Under the pieces are notes generated by a model that was not told the origin of the DNA, did not search any database, and saw nothing but the letters and a program-made list of their open reading frames with translations. DNA of 64,000 nt from Adiantum capillus-veneris (Eukaryota > Streptophyta > Polypodiopsida > Polypodiales > Pteridaceae): NCBI GenBank assembly GCA_014529385.2, contig CM043951.1:108850469-108914468 (forward strand), given 5' to 3'. Made by a program: the position numbers and the translations under genes. Below are positions 10,297 through 21,584 of the stretch, piece after piece. Position 1 is the stretch's first letter, and each line of letters opens with the position of its first letter.

Positions 10297-12986
10297 ATTG
10301 TGAAATCCACTTTTGCATCACTGGATTGTGAAGCATGCAAAATCGGTTGATTTTAGCCTCTAGATCTTCCGTCATCTTCTTCTCAACACCGAGATTGCAC
10401 ATGACAATCCCAGATCTGCGCTCATCATCTATGGTTCGCCATAGCGTGTCCCGGGATTTATCAAATCCGTCTAGCCACTCTCCAATGTACACTACGGACT
10501 CTGATACCAACCAACCTTCTGCCATGCTACCCTCCGGACGTGCCTTTTGACGCACATATCCCTTAAGCGTTTTCATGAAACGCTCTAAGAAGAACATCCA
10601 TCTGGAATGAGCTGTGCCAGCTATTTCCACCTCATCAACTATGTGAACAAGAAGATGCACCTGAATGGTTAGCATTGTAGTAGGAAAATGTTTCTCAAAC
10701 ATGCACACAAGCTCCGCAGCATTTAGTTTGGCGAATGGTATGGAGTCTACGTCGATCTCCTTTTGTGAGATCCATTGCACCAGCTTTGCAAGTTTGTAGA
10801 TTGTGTTACGGATGTCGAGAGACAAACATCCCTCAATGGCAACCGGTAAAATAAACTGTAAAGTATGTGTAGCAATGATATTAAAGTCCACATTTTATGC
10901 AATGATATTAAAGTCCACTATGAACGTACCTGACACATTTTATGCCAATCGTGTGACTTCAACCCGGTAAGCTTTCCTTCTTTAGTAAAACACGTTCGGA
11001 GCGAGTGCATTAGGCCAGTGGGGGTCCGCAAAGATCGAATGGCCTCTTTTACTTTGCGTTCTTGGGCTCCTGTGAAAATCCATGGTGCTTTAGGGAGTTT
11101 TATCGATCCATCAGACGCTGTTTGCGGCCAATATTGCTCCATACGATCCACATTTCTAAGGTCAACTCTGGCTCCCAAAGTATCTTTCTTACCGGTCAAA
11201 TGGTCCCATAGTAGATTACCCACATTCTTGAATATGTGCATTGGATCGAGCAAGTGATTGATCACGAGTCGGGGCCAGTATGGTAACTCGTACCATAGAG
11301 ATAGTCTCTTCATCCCTGAAGGCAATCCGTCATCGCACATCTCCTTCTGCTCTAACCATGCTTGTGCAGACATCCTTGGTGGCTCTCTTCCCAAAAAGCC
11401 GTCGCGTAACACATGATTCTCTGGAAGATACGCTTGATGACCTTCGTAGATTTGCTTCTTCAGTGAGGGTGCCCTACGTGCATTCAGTCTAGGTCCACAT
11501 GTGACACATGCTCTGTATCCACTTGTTTGAAGCCCTGCATGTATACACATGATAATAGATCAACTATGGGAAAAAACAAGATTTACAGTGTCTGAGTGAG
11601 GAGTGTCAATAGATCACCTGAGCATTCTGTTAGCCCGGGATAGTCATGCATGGTCCACATTAGAATACCTCTGATCAAAGCATTCCGTCGTCCTGTGTGT
11701 CGGCTCATATCCACCACCTCTATGCCAATCCACAATTGTTGTAGCTCTTCCAATAGTGGACGAAGATACACATCCATATTCCCCACTTTATATCGCCCTG
11801 GCACAATCAAGCTTAGCCATAGGTGCCCCTTCTTCGTAGTCAACCACGGGGGAATGTTGTAGTTGACGATGACAACGGGCCATACACTGTAAGATGTTGA
11901 TCTTTGACCAAATGGATTTACGCCATCCATAGCCAGGCCTAAGCGCAAATTTTGAGCTTCCCTGGCAAAATCCGACCATGTTCCATCTATATGTTTCCAG
12001 GCTGCGCAATCTGCAGGAATTCGTAGCACACCATCCGAAGATTTATTCTCCTCATGCCATGATGCTAGGGCGGCCATGGACTTACATTCGAAGAAATGCT
12101 TGATGCGAGGAAGCAAAGGAAAATGTCGCAAAACCTTTTGTGGAATTTTTGTCCCGTGGAGATCTACTCGATATCTTTCGGAATCACATTTCGGACACTT
12201 CTCCATGTCTATGTATTCCCCTCTGAAAAGAATGCAGTCATTAGGACAAGCGTGGATAGAATTGTAATCCATCCCCAAGTTTTGCAAAATCTTTCTTGCT
12301 TCATCTCGGGAATCTGGCATCACATTGTCAGCTGGTAGTATGTGCTCTTTCAGCAATCTACACAACATAAAAATATGATACAGTCGTGTAAAAATCTATC
12401 AGATCATTATACATTTAGAGTTCTATTAAAGTAAACTAATTGTAATAGATCACCTGAAAAGCGTTGTGACGCTAGTGTCACTCCATCCAAACTTTGCCTG
12501 CATGTCGAGAAGAACCAGGAGTGCTTTCAATCTAGACATACGTGCTCCATTATACAATGACGTATCGGCTTCACTTTTCATATCATCATAGATAAGCCTT
12601 TCTGAATCCATGATCGTCTCGATCATTTCATCAATCTCGGGCTCAAACATTGCCTCGTTGGGAATGTGCTCTGCATGATCATCCCCCGAGCTGTCAGAGG
12701 CTACATCTTGTGGCCTCACATATGCTGCTTGACCAAAGCGCCTGCGAACACGTCTATTGGGTTGCAAGATTGCTGCTTGTTGGCCAGCGTCAGAGTCCGA
12801 CGAGTTATAATTGGCAACAACTCGATCTATAATAGATGGATCGAACTCGCCAAATTCGCGAACGTGCTGCAAAGAAACACGTCTTGTACGTCGCACAGCA
12901 TGCTTGCATTGATTACAAGGACATAAGACCCTCGTTGAGAGATAGGTGTTTCGGTTGGACGGTCCCACATCCTCGTCGCTACTCAT
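10226..12986 (-). CDS. TNP2-type CACTA transposase, four exons
   Basis: Predicted exons are 12986-12454, 12357-11618, 11534-10930 and 10855-10226, about 835 residues, the usual size for this family. Junctions fit GT..AG splicing: TTTTCAG|GTGATC, TGTGTAG|ATTG, GCTCAG|GTGATC, ATGCAG|GGCTTC, GTGTCAG|GTACG and TTTACAG|TTTATT, with the frame preserved. Exon 1 has a CPCNQCKH motif as in the transposase-associated domain. Exon 2 has IHACPNDCILFRGEY and CPKCDSERY, typical of the TNP2 (Transposase_21) family. Exon 3 has LLDPMHIFKNV. Exons 3-4 join to MCQFILPVAIEG, then a DUF4218-like region (HLLVHIVDEVEIAG, RFMKTLKGYVRQKARPEGSMAEG). It should cut and rejoin the transposon ends. The exact C-terminus is uncertain, and an extra upstream exon is possible. 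Confidence 0.9.
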
Positions 12987-13048
12987 AATGAGGATAAAAA
13001 ACTTATAACCTGGACAACAAATTTAATATTCTATTGGCATTCTTCGTC

Positions 13049-13051
<3 letters not shown>

Positions 13052-13112
<61 letters not shown>
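13052..13112. repeat. (CT)n microsatellite in CACTA 5' region
   Basis: About 30 uninterrupted CT units. It lies 65 bp upstream of the transposase start and reads as GA on the transcribed strand, so it may be in the 5' UTR or promoter. Confidence 0.95.
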
Positions 13113-13114
<2 letters not shown>

Positions 13115-14260
13115 ACCTCACATTCTCTAGTCATGTCCAATCCCCGCACACCTCGGTCTAGAGGTGCACGGAGATCAGAACCACCGGGTTATAATCTCGT
13201 CTTTATTGGTCAATACCTATATTTGTGGGTACAAGAAATCTACACACCCACGTCTACATGATACTGCATGTAGTGGACAAAATCCCTTTGCCTCTTCTCT
13301 AGCTGTAGCACTTCACTTCATCTTAACATCTTTTCACAGTAGATCTTTTCACTGTTCGTCTAACTCTAAACCCTAAACCGTAAGTAATTCTTGCGTGGAC
13401 TCGATCTAACGTAAATAAGCGTAAATCTAACTAAAAATAAAGCTAAATCTAATTTAACGTAAGTCTAATGACTAGAGGTTGTCTAGATGGTCATTGTGTC
13501 GGGGATGTAGTGACTCTTGCCGCCCTGAAGATCCACCTTCTTCCCTATCTTCTGAAGACATTTCACCAGTACTTTTGGACCGACGGAGCCCACCATGAGT
13601 GAAGGCAGCAATACCCTATATTCCATTGAGGGCTTTCTTCACCCGCTTCATGCAGGCATCGCAGTCTATGGAGACCTAAATCTAATCTAATATAACGTAA
13701 ATCTAAATCTAGCTTAAATAAACGTAAATCTAGTTAAAAATAAACCTAAATCTAATTTAATGTAAGTCTACATATAACCTAATCTTTAACGTCTTTTAAG
13801 ATAGTTTCCTACGACGTTATAACTCTCTTCTTCTTGTGTGTGTGCGCGTGTGTGGATGTGTGTGCCAATAAAAAGAGATAAATGGTATAACCTTTCTATC
13901 ACCCATGCCAAGTATGATAGATTGATTATGCCATTTCCCTCTTGAATAATAGGTCTTCAGTTCAACTCCTCGTCGGCTAGATCTTTAGGTCTTTTAATTT
14001 TAATTAGTTTCCTACGACGTTAAATTAGTTTCTCTCTCTTTCTCTCTCAATGTGTGTGCGTTTTTTTTGGATCGTATGCATGTTTTCTCTCTCTTTTCCT
14101 CTCTCAATGTGTGCGTTTTTTGTTTATGCATGTTCTCTTTCTCTTTTCCTCTCTCAATGCGTGCGTTTTTTGTTTATGCATGCTCTCTCTCTCTTTTTCT
14201 CTCTCAATGTGTGTGTGCATTCTTTGTTTATGTATGTGTGTGTGCGTTTTTGTTTTTGTT

Positions 14261-14308
<48 letters not shown>

Positions 14309-14329
14309 AACACTATGTGTGTGTGTGTA

Positions 14330-14364
<35 letters not shown>

Positions 14365-14426
14365 AAGAGGGGAAGGGAACATGAGAATGAGGAGAGGGAA
14401 GGAGCATACCTGGCTCTCCTTCCTCT

Positions 14427-14466
<40 letters not shown>

Positions 14467-14471
14467 AGAAG

Positions 14472-14518
<47 letters not shown>

Positions 14519-14615
14519 GGGAGAGCGTTACCTGCTCCTTGCTTGAGGGCGCCGAAAAACTCAGATCTGAGATCTGAGTTTTTGGGCGCGCTCGGTTATT
14601 GTTTTTACCCCAGCC
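13113..14615. other. CACTA 5' non-coding region with tandem repeats
   Basis: No gene is visible. It contains CTAAATCTAA-type repeats (13400-13770), about four copies of a 50-57-bp unit carrying TCTCAATGTGTGCG (14028-14250), then (CT)n at 14265-14305, (GT)n at 14431-14465 and (GA)n at 14477-14514. Long serine/leucine or arginine/glutamate ORFs here come from the microsatellites. The transposase promoter is probably in this stretch, but I cannot point to a clear TATA box. Confidence 0.6.
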
Positions 14616-14617
14616 GG

Positions 14618-14755
14618 CGTCGCTATGAGCGTCGCAAATTTACAAATAAATTTGCGACGCTCATAGCGACGCTTATAGCGACGCTCATAGTGACGCTCAT
14701 AGCGACGCCGGGAAATTTTTTTTTGAGCGTCGCTGTGTGAGCGTCGCTAATATGA
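14618..14755. repeat. CACTA subterminal repeats, right
   Basis: Repeated GCGTCGCTA / TAGCGACGC motifs, including several CTTATAGCGACGCTCATAG units, mirror those at the other end and lead up to the terminal inverted repeat. Confidence 0.85.
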
Positions 14756-14759
14756 AGAG

Positions 14760-14771
14760 CCTCTTGTAGTG
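14760..14771. repeat. CACTA terminal inverted repeat, right
   Basis: CCTCTTGTAGTG, perfect inverse of 7766-7777, followed by the ATA target duplication at 14772-14774. Confidence 0.95.
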
Positions 14772-15126
14772 ATAGAGCCCAAAGACGTAGGAACTCTTTC
14801 TTGTACAAGTAGTAGTCATCTAAGTCTTTTTGCTTATGAGAAACAATGTCTTGCCATAATTTCTGAGTGTTTTGGGGATCAAAGAAGTATTTCTTGAAAC
14901 GATTCAAAACTTCCGTGTAATTCCCTTTAACTTCCTCAGGAAAAGAGTCAAACCAAGTGCTAGCATCTTTCCTAAGGACCACCTCAAACATTTCTACACG
15001 TTCTTGATCAGTTACTATCCTCTTGATACGGCAAGACATCTTGAAATTCGCTAGAAATAATTCTGCATCCTCTCCAGGCTCTCCAAAGAAAAGAGGATAT
15101 CCAGACATTTGGCGTTGGCTCTCCAT
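14772..15126 (-). pseudogene. TE1 gag, N-terminal half
   Basis: The gag capsid begins at the Met at 15126 (MESQRQMSGYPLFFGEPGED). It runs through FDSFPEEVKGNYTEVLNRFK and KLWQDIVSHKQKDLDDYYLY to LRLWAL, where the CACTA element interrupts it. The pattern aligns with TE2 gag (FPTFTGKVGEDAADFLDNLE, YESKFVDLWGRW). Gag forms the virus-like particle that packages element RNA. No stop is seen in this half. Confidence 0.88.
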
Positions 15127-15210
15127 TGAATTGATTTCAAAGTGACGCGTTTTTGTTTTTTCTTTCTTTAAAAGATTTACACAATAATACTTTCTAAATT
15201 GCAATCTATT

Positions 15211-15429
15211 CTACAACAAAATAAAAATATTCACATCAAATGACCTATGATAATCAATAAGAGGTAGAATGACAGGGTTTGGTGACGCGAGAATTTCTCC
15301 TACTCTTTGGGCACCAAACATGAATACCATACGTTGTTGAAAATGGATTTTTCTACTAATTGCAATGTTTACTCTAATGTGTGGAGTGAAATGAAAGGGA
15401 AAAACCTGTATTCCTGGGCCATTATCCAT
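15211..15429 (-). CDS. Leader micro-ORF A of TE1 (72 aa, unknown)
   Basis: A 72-codon ORF lies between the LTR and gag, ending 85 bp upstream of the gag start. It is related to the ORF just upstream (15451-15663) and to the ORF at 31955-32173 in TE2. Shared features are a K-x-x-F/Y-Q centre, G/P-x-x-R-x-x-E, then S-x-x-P-x-I/V-L-P and a hydrophobic end (SFDVNIFILL here). Three homologues at equivalent places argue for a real small protein. I know of no named family. It could instead be a 5' exon or domain of the gag polyprotein. Confidence 0.5.
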   Translation of the reverse strand: MDNGPGIQVFPFHFTPHIRVNIAISRKIHFQQRMVFMFGAQRVGEILASPNPVILPLIDYHRSFDVNIFILL

Positions 15430-15450
15430 GGCCTATGCATGTCCTAATGC

Positions 15451-15663
15451 TTAAAATAACACAAAAATATAGACGTCCAAGCTAATATCGTACCTAATGA
15501 TAGGCAAAATAAAAGGATTTACCGAAGTGTTTATCTCAGCTAACCTAAGAGGACCTAAAATCCTACGAATTACCCGTTGAAATTGCAACTTAGTACTAAC
15601 AATTATGTGTATCTTTTGCCTTGCAATGGGAATGAAAGGATCATACAAACTCTCGTGATTCAT
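15451..15663 (-). CDS. Leader micro-ORF B of TE1 (70 aa, unknown)
   Basis: A 70-codon ORF 21 bp upstream of micro-ORF A. It shares IVSTKLQFQRVIRRILGPLR with that pattern, followed by NPFILPI and SLDVYIFVLF. The two look like a diverged tandem duplication. It starts 81 bp inside the 5' LTR boundary. There is no signal peptide; the C-terminal ten residues are hydrophobic. Function unknown. Confidence 0.5.
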   Translation of the reverse strand: MNHESLYDPFIPIARQKIHIIVSTKLQFQRVIRRILGPLRLAEINTSVNPFILPIIRYDISLDVYIFVLF

Positions 15664-15722
15664 GCAAACTACTTGACTATGCTAAAAGTTTATCCTACAC
15701 AAAAACATACACAAGTTGTTTT

Positions 15723-15739
15723 CCTCAGTGGGGGCACCA
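15723..15739 (-). other. TE1 primer-binding site
   Basis: The minus strand reads TGGTGCCCCCACTGAGG four bases inside the 5' LTR, beginning with the TGG that pairs with the CCA end of a tRNA. TE2 has the identical 17 bases. I do not assign the tRNA. Confidence 0.75.
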
Positions 15740-15743
15740 AAAT

Positions 15744-16766
15744 TGAGGCGGTCCGGGGCGGGCAACAAGAGAGGCGACCTCTAAACACCCCTCAAGGCTC
15801 CCGTGCTGCTCAATTGGGGCTGGGGCAACCACAAGCACAACACAACAACAAACCCACAGCCAAACCCAAACAAGATAGGGGCACCACCTAGTTATGGTAT
15901 GCGAACTAGGATGCAAGAGAGATTTTGGCACAACCAAGAAGATGCACCACACAACACACACAAGCAACCTCACACCAAGACACACATGAAATGGACCAGA
16001 GAGAGCTAGAGCAAAGGGAAGAGAGAGAGGAAAGGATCTTACGTGATACCTTATTTGTGACTTGCAAATGGAGATGGTTCGTTATGATGCTATCATAGAA
16101 CTTGTACAAAACTCACTCAATGCTTAGTGATTGCTAAACATTGCCAAAACACACACACACTGTCTTAGGGTGTGAGAGACCTCTCACCACAATACCCTCT
16201 TACAATGGACAAAAAAATGGCAATGAAAAACACACTAAAACACTTTCTAAAATCAAGATCAACCGATAAAAACTCAAAATACACAAGTCACCTTGAATTC
16301 ACCAAACCGTATTGCACAAATGGAAGGACGAAGATTTGAACGTCGAATCACGCCTTTGATGCACCAAACCTCAATTTATTGATGATGAAGGAGCATATAC
16401 AATATTGGTTTTGAGATTTGTGGAACTCACGCTCTCTCACTTACAATGTGTAGCTTGAAGGCTTCTCTCACACCAAGAGTGAAGCTCACAAGTGGTTGCT
16501 ACACCTAAGTCTCTCCTCACGCATAGAGTGTTGGGGTGCTATGTGAGATATTGGAGGTTGTTTTACAAGAAGGAGAGGGGTCTATTTATAGGTTGGAGAC
16601 CCCTCATAAAGATTATTGGAAATCCTAATTTACAAGCTAACAAATCAGGATTATGATTTTTTTGAATATCAAAACATTGCGGGCCTTCTTTGTCTGCTTG
16701 AGTCATGGGTGTGGGCTCAAAAGAGAGCATTATTGATGGTAGATAAGGTGAAAGTAAGTAAGGAGA

Positions 16767-16805
<39 letters not shown>

Positions 16806-18404
16806 ACTTTGTACATATCTTGAGGTGAGGTGTCTTTTACGGTTAGGTCAATGCTATTTTGTGTTAGTATGTTAGTAATCACTAGAAAGTTAATGTTACA
16901 TTTACAATGGGTAGAGTGAGTTGATTTGATGAAAGAAGAGGGGTGAATTAAAAGAGAATCATTGAGATGGTGAAGCTTTGAAGAAGCTTGAACTCACCCT
17001 TGTGTAGATTGTGGAAAAAATGACCGCTGGTCTTCTTCTTCTTCTTCGCTTCTTTACGCCACCGCCACGGTTGACCACCACGATGAAAAGAGGATTTGTT
17101 GATGAAAAATCCTCAATTTGCAGAAGTTATCATGGTTAAGATGCTGAATTTTAGATATTTTTAGGAGAGGTAAATGAAATTGTAACATAGAAGCAATAGA
17201 GAGAGACATGGAGAGGGTGTATGTATGTAGAGGTTCATAAAAGAACTATAGGGATGAGAGAGAAGGGTAATGGTGAAGAGGGTGGGAGAAGCCATGGAAA
17301 TTGCAGGTTTGAGTGAGGGAAGGAGAGGGAGGGATGTGTAAGAGTGAGTAGGTGTGTGGAAGGGTGAGAGAAGACTAAGGGCTACTTGTGAGAAAAGTGG
17401 GTAGATTGGGGTCCACTCAAAAAATCATAGCTCACCGCTGGTAGCTCCAAAAATCATGAAAAAATTGGAGGTAATTATTCAGAGCGTGGGCTAGATTTTC
17501 TCTTTTGACCACCGCTCCAAATTCGGAGTGGAGATAGGTGCCAAAATTCTCACCAAAAAGCCTGTTTTTTATGCCTGCAAAAGTCTTTTAGTGGCCCCCT
17601 CCTTTGTTGAATTTGTACAATGCATCCAAGAGTGAGCCCCTCCTTTGTCATATTATAATACAAAGCATCCAAGTTGCCCTTGACCCATGCATGGAGGAGG
17701 ATTATTGGTGAATAAAGAAATATATACATGGTGGGACTAGTGTATGGACTATTCATGGACTTTAGCTCAATGAGCACATGGTGTTAGAATAATGAGTAAA
17801 AATAATAATAAAAATATGGAGGAGTTATGGATATGGAAAGATATTGGAATCGTATGATATGGTCCCTCCTTGAATTATTTTGGGTGAAAGAGGAAAAGGT
17901 ATGCAAGTAAATAATATAATAAACGTAACCAATGAGTAGAAATCAATTTTTTGTTTTCACGAGGGTGAGGGTGAAAATGTGGGAATGATTTGTATAAAGA
18001 AAAAATATGAGGTTAGAGTATGTACATATTGGCAAAAAATATAATTATGGAGGATGAAAGAAGGTGTACATAGGTTTAATAAAACACACACCTAAGTAGA
18101 AATATTTAAATAAAATACCAAAATAATAATAAAAAATCCCTATATTTAGGCCATATATACAATGAAATATTTACACACAAAGAGGTCATAATATACTTTT
18201 ATTTTTTTATTTTTTTTATTTTTTTGGCTCAACTAGCCCAGTGATTAGCTAGCTGAGGGTTTTTAAGAAGATATGGGAAAAGTCCCCTAATTCACATACG
18301 CCTATGTACAGTGAAATGGTAGGGATAGCCATAGCGTTTGGGTGAATTTGGTAGGGTGGAGTAACTTACTATGGCAATTATGGAGAGTCGAAAAACGGCT
18401 ATCA
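15744..18404 (-). repeat. TE1 5' LTR
   Basis: This 2,661-bp copy of 157-2821 differs mainly by single bases, a (GA)n length change and a 7-bp indel near 16875. It should carry the promoter for the element. CTAC follows at 18405-18408. Confidence 0.93.
16582..16590 (-). promoter_or_regulatory. TATA box in TE1 5' LTR
   Basis: TATAAATAG on the minus strand, about 840 bp upstream of the internal region, in the LTR that would start the transcript. Confidence 0.65.
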
Positions 18405-18470
18405 CTACATACTTGAAAATGGAAGCATATCACTTATTGGATATACCAGCTTCATTCAAACTTGATTGAA

Positions 18471-18660
18471 CATTCCCTGTAGAGAGTTAATTCTCCTGTA
18501 AAAGGTTGTCAAGATGTTTATCAATGATCTTACCATAGCGCTTATCATCCAAGAGGCCATAGCGCTTATCATTCCCTGTAGAGAGTTAATTCTCCTGTAA
18601 AAGGTTGTCAAGCTGTTTATCAATGATCTTACCATAGTGCTTATCATCTAAGAGGCCAGC
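18471..18660. repeat. 99-bp tandem duplication
   Basis: Two copies beginning CATTCCCTGTAGAGAG at 18471 and 18570, with a few mismatches. They lie just outside TE1 and carry no recognisable gene. Confidence 0.85.
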
Positions 18661-18719
18661 TACGTTTTTGTGATTCAATATGAGCATGTTATGAGCCGAA
18701 GAGGTGGTTGTGTTGCACT

Positions 18720-19208
18720 CCACTTCCTTGTCAGGGTGAAGCAAAGATCTGCGCAAGCATGTTAGTAGTAAGAGATGTGAGAGTTTCTAAACTTAAACCT
18801 AAGAAGGATAGATACACTCACTTGATGGCTTGCACTCTTTTCTTGATTCCTCCTGAGCCAGCTTTCAAGTCCTCGATATCTCTTAGTTTTCATTCTCTTT
18901 GGCAAAGACCTAGCGCTGATTTTTTTTCCTTTGAGTTGTTTTGTAAGCTCCTTGATGGTCTCCTTGCTACCTTCAACCTATTGAGCACATTGCACGACTT
19001 TATGGTGTAAGCGGACATTCTCGCTATATACAATATCTCTCTCTTGTTGTAGAACATCATTTCTGGCAGTCAATTGCTTAGTGTATCCATACAAGCCATG
19101 ATGGCCATCTCTGACATAATTCACTAAGGATGTAATATACTTAAAAGGTGGAGTGGATTTTGTGACGGGATGTTTTGGAACATTCTGCCGTCCAGCCAAG
19201 GCCCACAT
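18720..19208 (-). pseudogene. Coiled-coil-like ORF remnant, unknown
   Basis: A minus-strand frame starts at the Met at 19208 and runs 76 codons (TPPFKYITSLVNYVRDGHHG, NDVLQQERDIVYSENVRLHH). A stop follows, then coding-like sequence (VEGSKETIKELTKQLKGKK). The charged heptad-like pattern suggests a coiled coil. It may be a remnant of a transposon-borne or host gene; no family is recognised. The 350 bp between it and the copia remnant shows nothing further. Confidence 0.35.
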
Positions 19209-19565
19209 TTTTCATGCGATAGAAGAATGAGGTGGGGATGATAGAAGAATGGCAATTTAAATATCGCGCGTGCGTGAGAGAAAGTAGGAGGGAATGGGGA
19301 GAAAGAAGGAGGCGAGGAAATAGAGCTTAGTTTTTAAAAGTTCAAAAGATTGAGATATTTGGCATTGAATTCAGTAGCCACCGCGCACAGTGAAGTGTTA
19401 TCATGACCGAAAAACTTTTTGGGTTTTTTAATAAACATACCTTCCATGAATAAGATATGAAGATTTTAGAAAACATGTATGAAAAAGGTTTAACATGAAT
19501 TTTCTATCATCTCTGTCTACGCTGACATGGCATTTCTTACAAGGCCCAAATTTGAGTCCAAACTT

Positions 19566-20470
19566 TTCCTAATGTCTAAGGCTATTTCAGATGCAAAACT
19601 TTGGCATGCACGTTTTGGTCATCTGAATTTTGCGAGTTTGCTGCGTTTGCGCTTCTTTGCTCTCTCTTGAAGCACCTATTAAACATGTTTGTGAAGGCTA
19701 TATTTTGGGTAATATGCAAATTTTGAAGTTTCAAAGGATGGGTCAGTTTGAGCCACATGCAGGTTGCAGCTTGTGCATAGCGATGTTTGTGGGCCTATGC
19801 AAACTTCGTGCTTGGGAAATTACCTTTACTTCGTGGCTTTCATTCATGATTACTCCAGGCATGCATGGGTATTTCCTCTTAAAGCAAAGTCCACAGTATT
19901 TATGTGCTTCAAACAATGTCTGGCTATGGCTAAAAATGTCTCAAAATGTACCATGGGCACCCTCCGTTCCAATCAAGCGGGGGAGTCTATGTCTCATGAA
20001 TTTAATGCATTTCTGGTAGTCGTGGGATAAGACACCAATGTACAGTGCCTTATACGCCTCAACAAAATGGTGTTGCTGAGAGAAAAACTAGGTCACTTAC
20101 GAAAAATGGCACGTTGTATGGTCAAAATTCAAGCTTTTCCACATTCGTTTTGGCTTGAGGCCGTCATGTGTGCCACTTATGTACTTAACAGGTGTCCTAC
20201 AAAAGCTTTGCAATCTATTACTCCATCTGAAGCATGGCATGATAGAAAGCCTTCTATTCAGCACATGCGTGTTTTTGGTTGTTTAGAATATGCTTTGGTG
20301 CCACAAACACAATCCAAAAAATTGGTTAAGACTGTCAAATGTATATTTGTTGGTTATAGCGCTGAAAGAAAAGGTTATAGGTTGCGTATCTTGGTCTCAC
20401 GGGATGTTGTGTTTGTGGAAGATTCTGTTCAGCCCTTACTGTCATGTACTAGAGACTGTTATATACGCTT
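19566..20470 (+). pseudogene. Copia GAG-pre-integrase and integrase
   Basis: The sequence opens with KLWHARFGHLNFASLLRL, the GAG-pre-integrase zinc-finger region. The integrase core follows: QLVHSDVCGPMQTSCLGNYL, then HDYSRHAWVFPLKAKS. The usual LRSDNGGE is degraded to LRSNQAGE, losing the second catalytic Asp. A stop at about 20028 and a frameshift break the region before MARCM. The C-terminal part (LNRCPTKALQSITPSEAWH, FVGYSAERKGYRL) is well preserved. Frames shift at least twice. Confidence 0.85.
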
Positions 20471-21584
20471 AAAGGACATTTATGACACTTTGTTACCTCT
20501 TTTCAGTGGTGGAAGTTCAAATGTGAATTCCAATGAGGCAAATGTGAAACCTATGGGGGTTTTTAAAAATGTTACAGATGAGTCTATTATTGATGCAGAT
20601 GTACATGATGTACTTGATGAGGAAAGGGATGAGAATGAGCAGGCTAGAGGTATGCCTAAATGGCTGGTGCATACTTTGCGTGACAGTAAATTGGATGCAC
20701 CTTTATCTAGTCGTACTCGTTCATGTTCTTGTCATGCATCTTATACATCAGATTGTTATGCTTTCGTTGTGTCTAGCTTACATGATGTTGAGGAACCTCT
20801 GTCTTTTCATGAAGCACATAATTCAAAAAATTGGATGGCTGCCATGCAATCAAAATATGATGCAGTTATAAAAAATGACACATGGACTTTATGTGATTTG
20901 CCTCCTGGCAAAAAGTCCATTGGTACAAAGTGGGTTTACAAGTTGAAACTCAAGATGGATGGTGAGATTGATCGCCATAAGGCTCGACTTGTTGCAAAAG
21001 GTTATGCAAAGCAAAAAGGCATATATTATGAAGAGACTGTTGCTCCCACTTGTCGTATGACTACTCTGCATTTTGTGTGTGCATTGGAAGTTCATTTTGG
21101 TTGGGATATACATCAGTCAGACATTGTTACTGCTTTCTTGAATGGTGACATATTTAAGGAAGTTTATGTAACGCAGCCTCGCAGTTTTGTCAAGAAAGGA
21201 CAAGAGATAAAGTGTGCATGTGTAAGAAAGCTTTGTATGGGTTGAAGCAATCTCCTCGTGCTTGGTATGAGAAAGATGACACTCATTTGGTCAAACGAGG
21301 TTTTCGTAACAGTCCAGCAGAAACCACATTGTATGTAAAGCGTGAGGATGATGTGCTTCGCATTGTGGTTCTCTATGTAGATGAGTTACTGCTCATTGGA
21401 CCAAATGAGAGACACATTGTTGAATTTAAGACTAATTTGAATGCTACTTTCAAGATGAAAGATTTGGGGCTATTGCACCATTACTTGGGTATACAGTTTA
21501 AACAATGTGATGGTGGTATTGCCTTGTGTCAGAAAAGTTACATAGAGACATTGCTATGTAGGTTTGAAACTAAGTCTTCATGAT
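20471..21584 (+). pseudogene. Copia reverse transcriptase
   Basis: An open linker leads into RT starting near NWMAAMQSKYDAVIKNDTW and KWVYKLKLKMDGEIDRHKAR. WDIHQSDIVTAFLNGDIFKE is intact. A frameshift near 21215 precedes KKALYGLKQSPRAW. The catalytic YVDD box reads YVDELLLIG, so the second catalytic Asp is Glu. LHHYLGIQF follows. Together the changes indicate a dead copy. Confidence 0.88.

Larger units (their letters stand above)
7766..14771 (-). mobile_element. CACTA (En/Spm) DNA transposon inserted in TE1 gag
   Basis: Both ends carry the 12-bp inverted repeat CACTACAAGAGG (7766-7777) and CCTCTTGTAGTG (14760-14771), flanked by a 3-bp duplication ATA (7763-7765 and 14772-14774). These are the defining features of CACTA transposons. 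Inside are subterminal GCGTCGCTA-type repeats at both ends and two minus-strand genes, a TNP2-type transposase and a Transposase_24-type protein. Splice sites join cleanly and no stop interrupts the predicted exons, so the element could be autonomous. It is younger than TE1, since it interrupts TE1 gag. Confidence 0.96.
157..18404 (-). mobile_element. TE1: Ty3/gypsy LTR retrotransposon, Tat-like, with nested CACTA element
   Basis: Two long direct repeats (157-2821 and 15744-18404) bound a minus-strand gag-protease-RT-RNase H-second RNase H-integrase coding region. The ends read TGAGGC...TATCA on the plus strand. CTAC occurs directly outside both ends (153-156 and 18405-18408), a 4-bp target duplication. 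Domain order with integrase last is that of Ty3/gypsy; the second RNase H is known from the plant Tat group. The internal region is interrupted by a CACTA transposon at 7766-14771. The coding frames carry at least five stops, so this copy is probably not autonomous now. The LTR pair differs at roughly 1% of positions by eye, which suggests a fairly recent insertion. Confidence 0.93.

Noticed and set aside
18404-18408. A 5-bp target duplication for TE1
   Set aside because: Only CTAC matches directly outside both ends; the fifth base differs on either side, so I report 4 bp.
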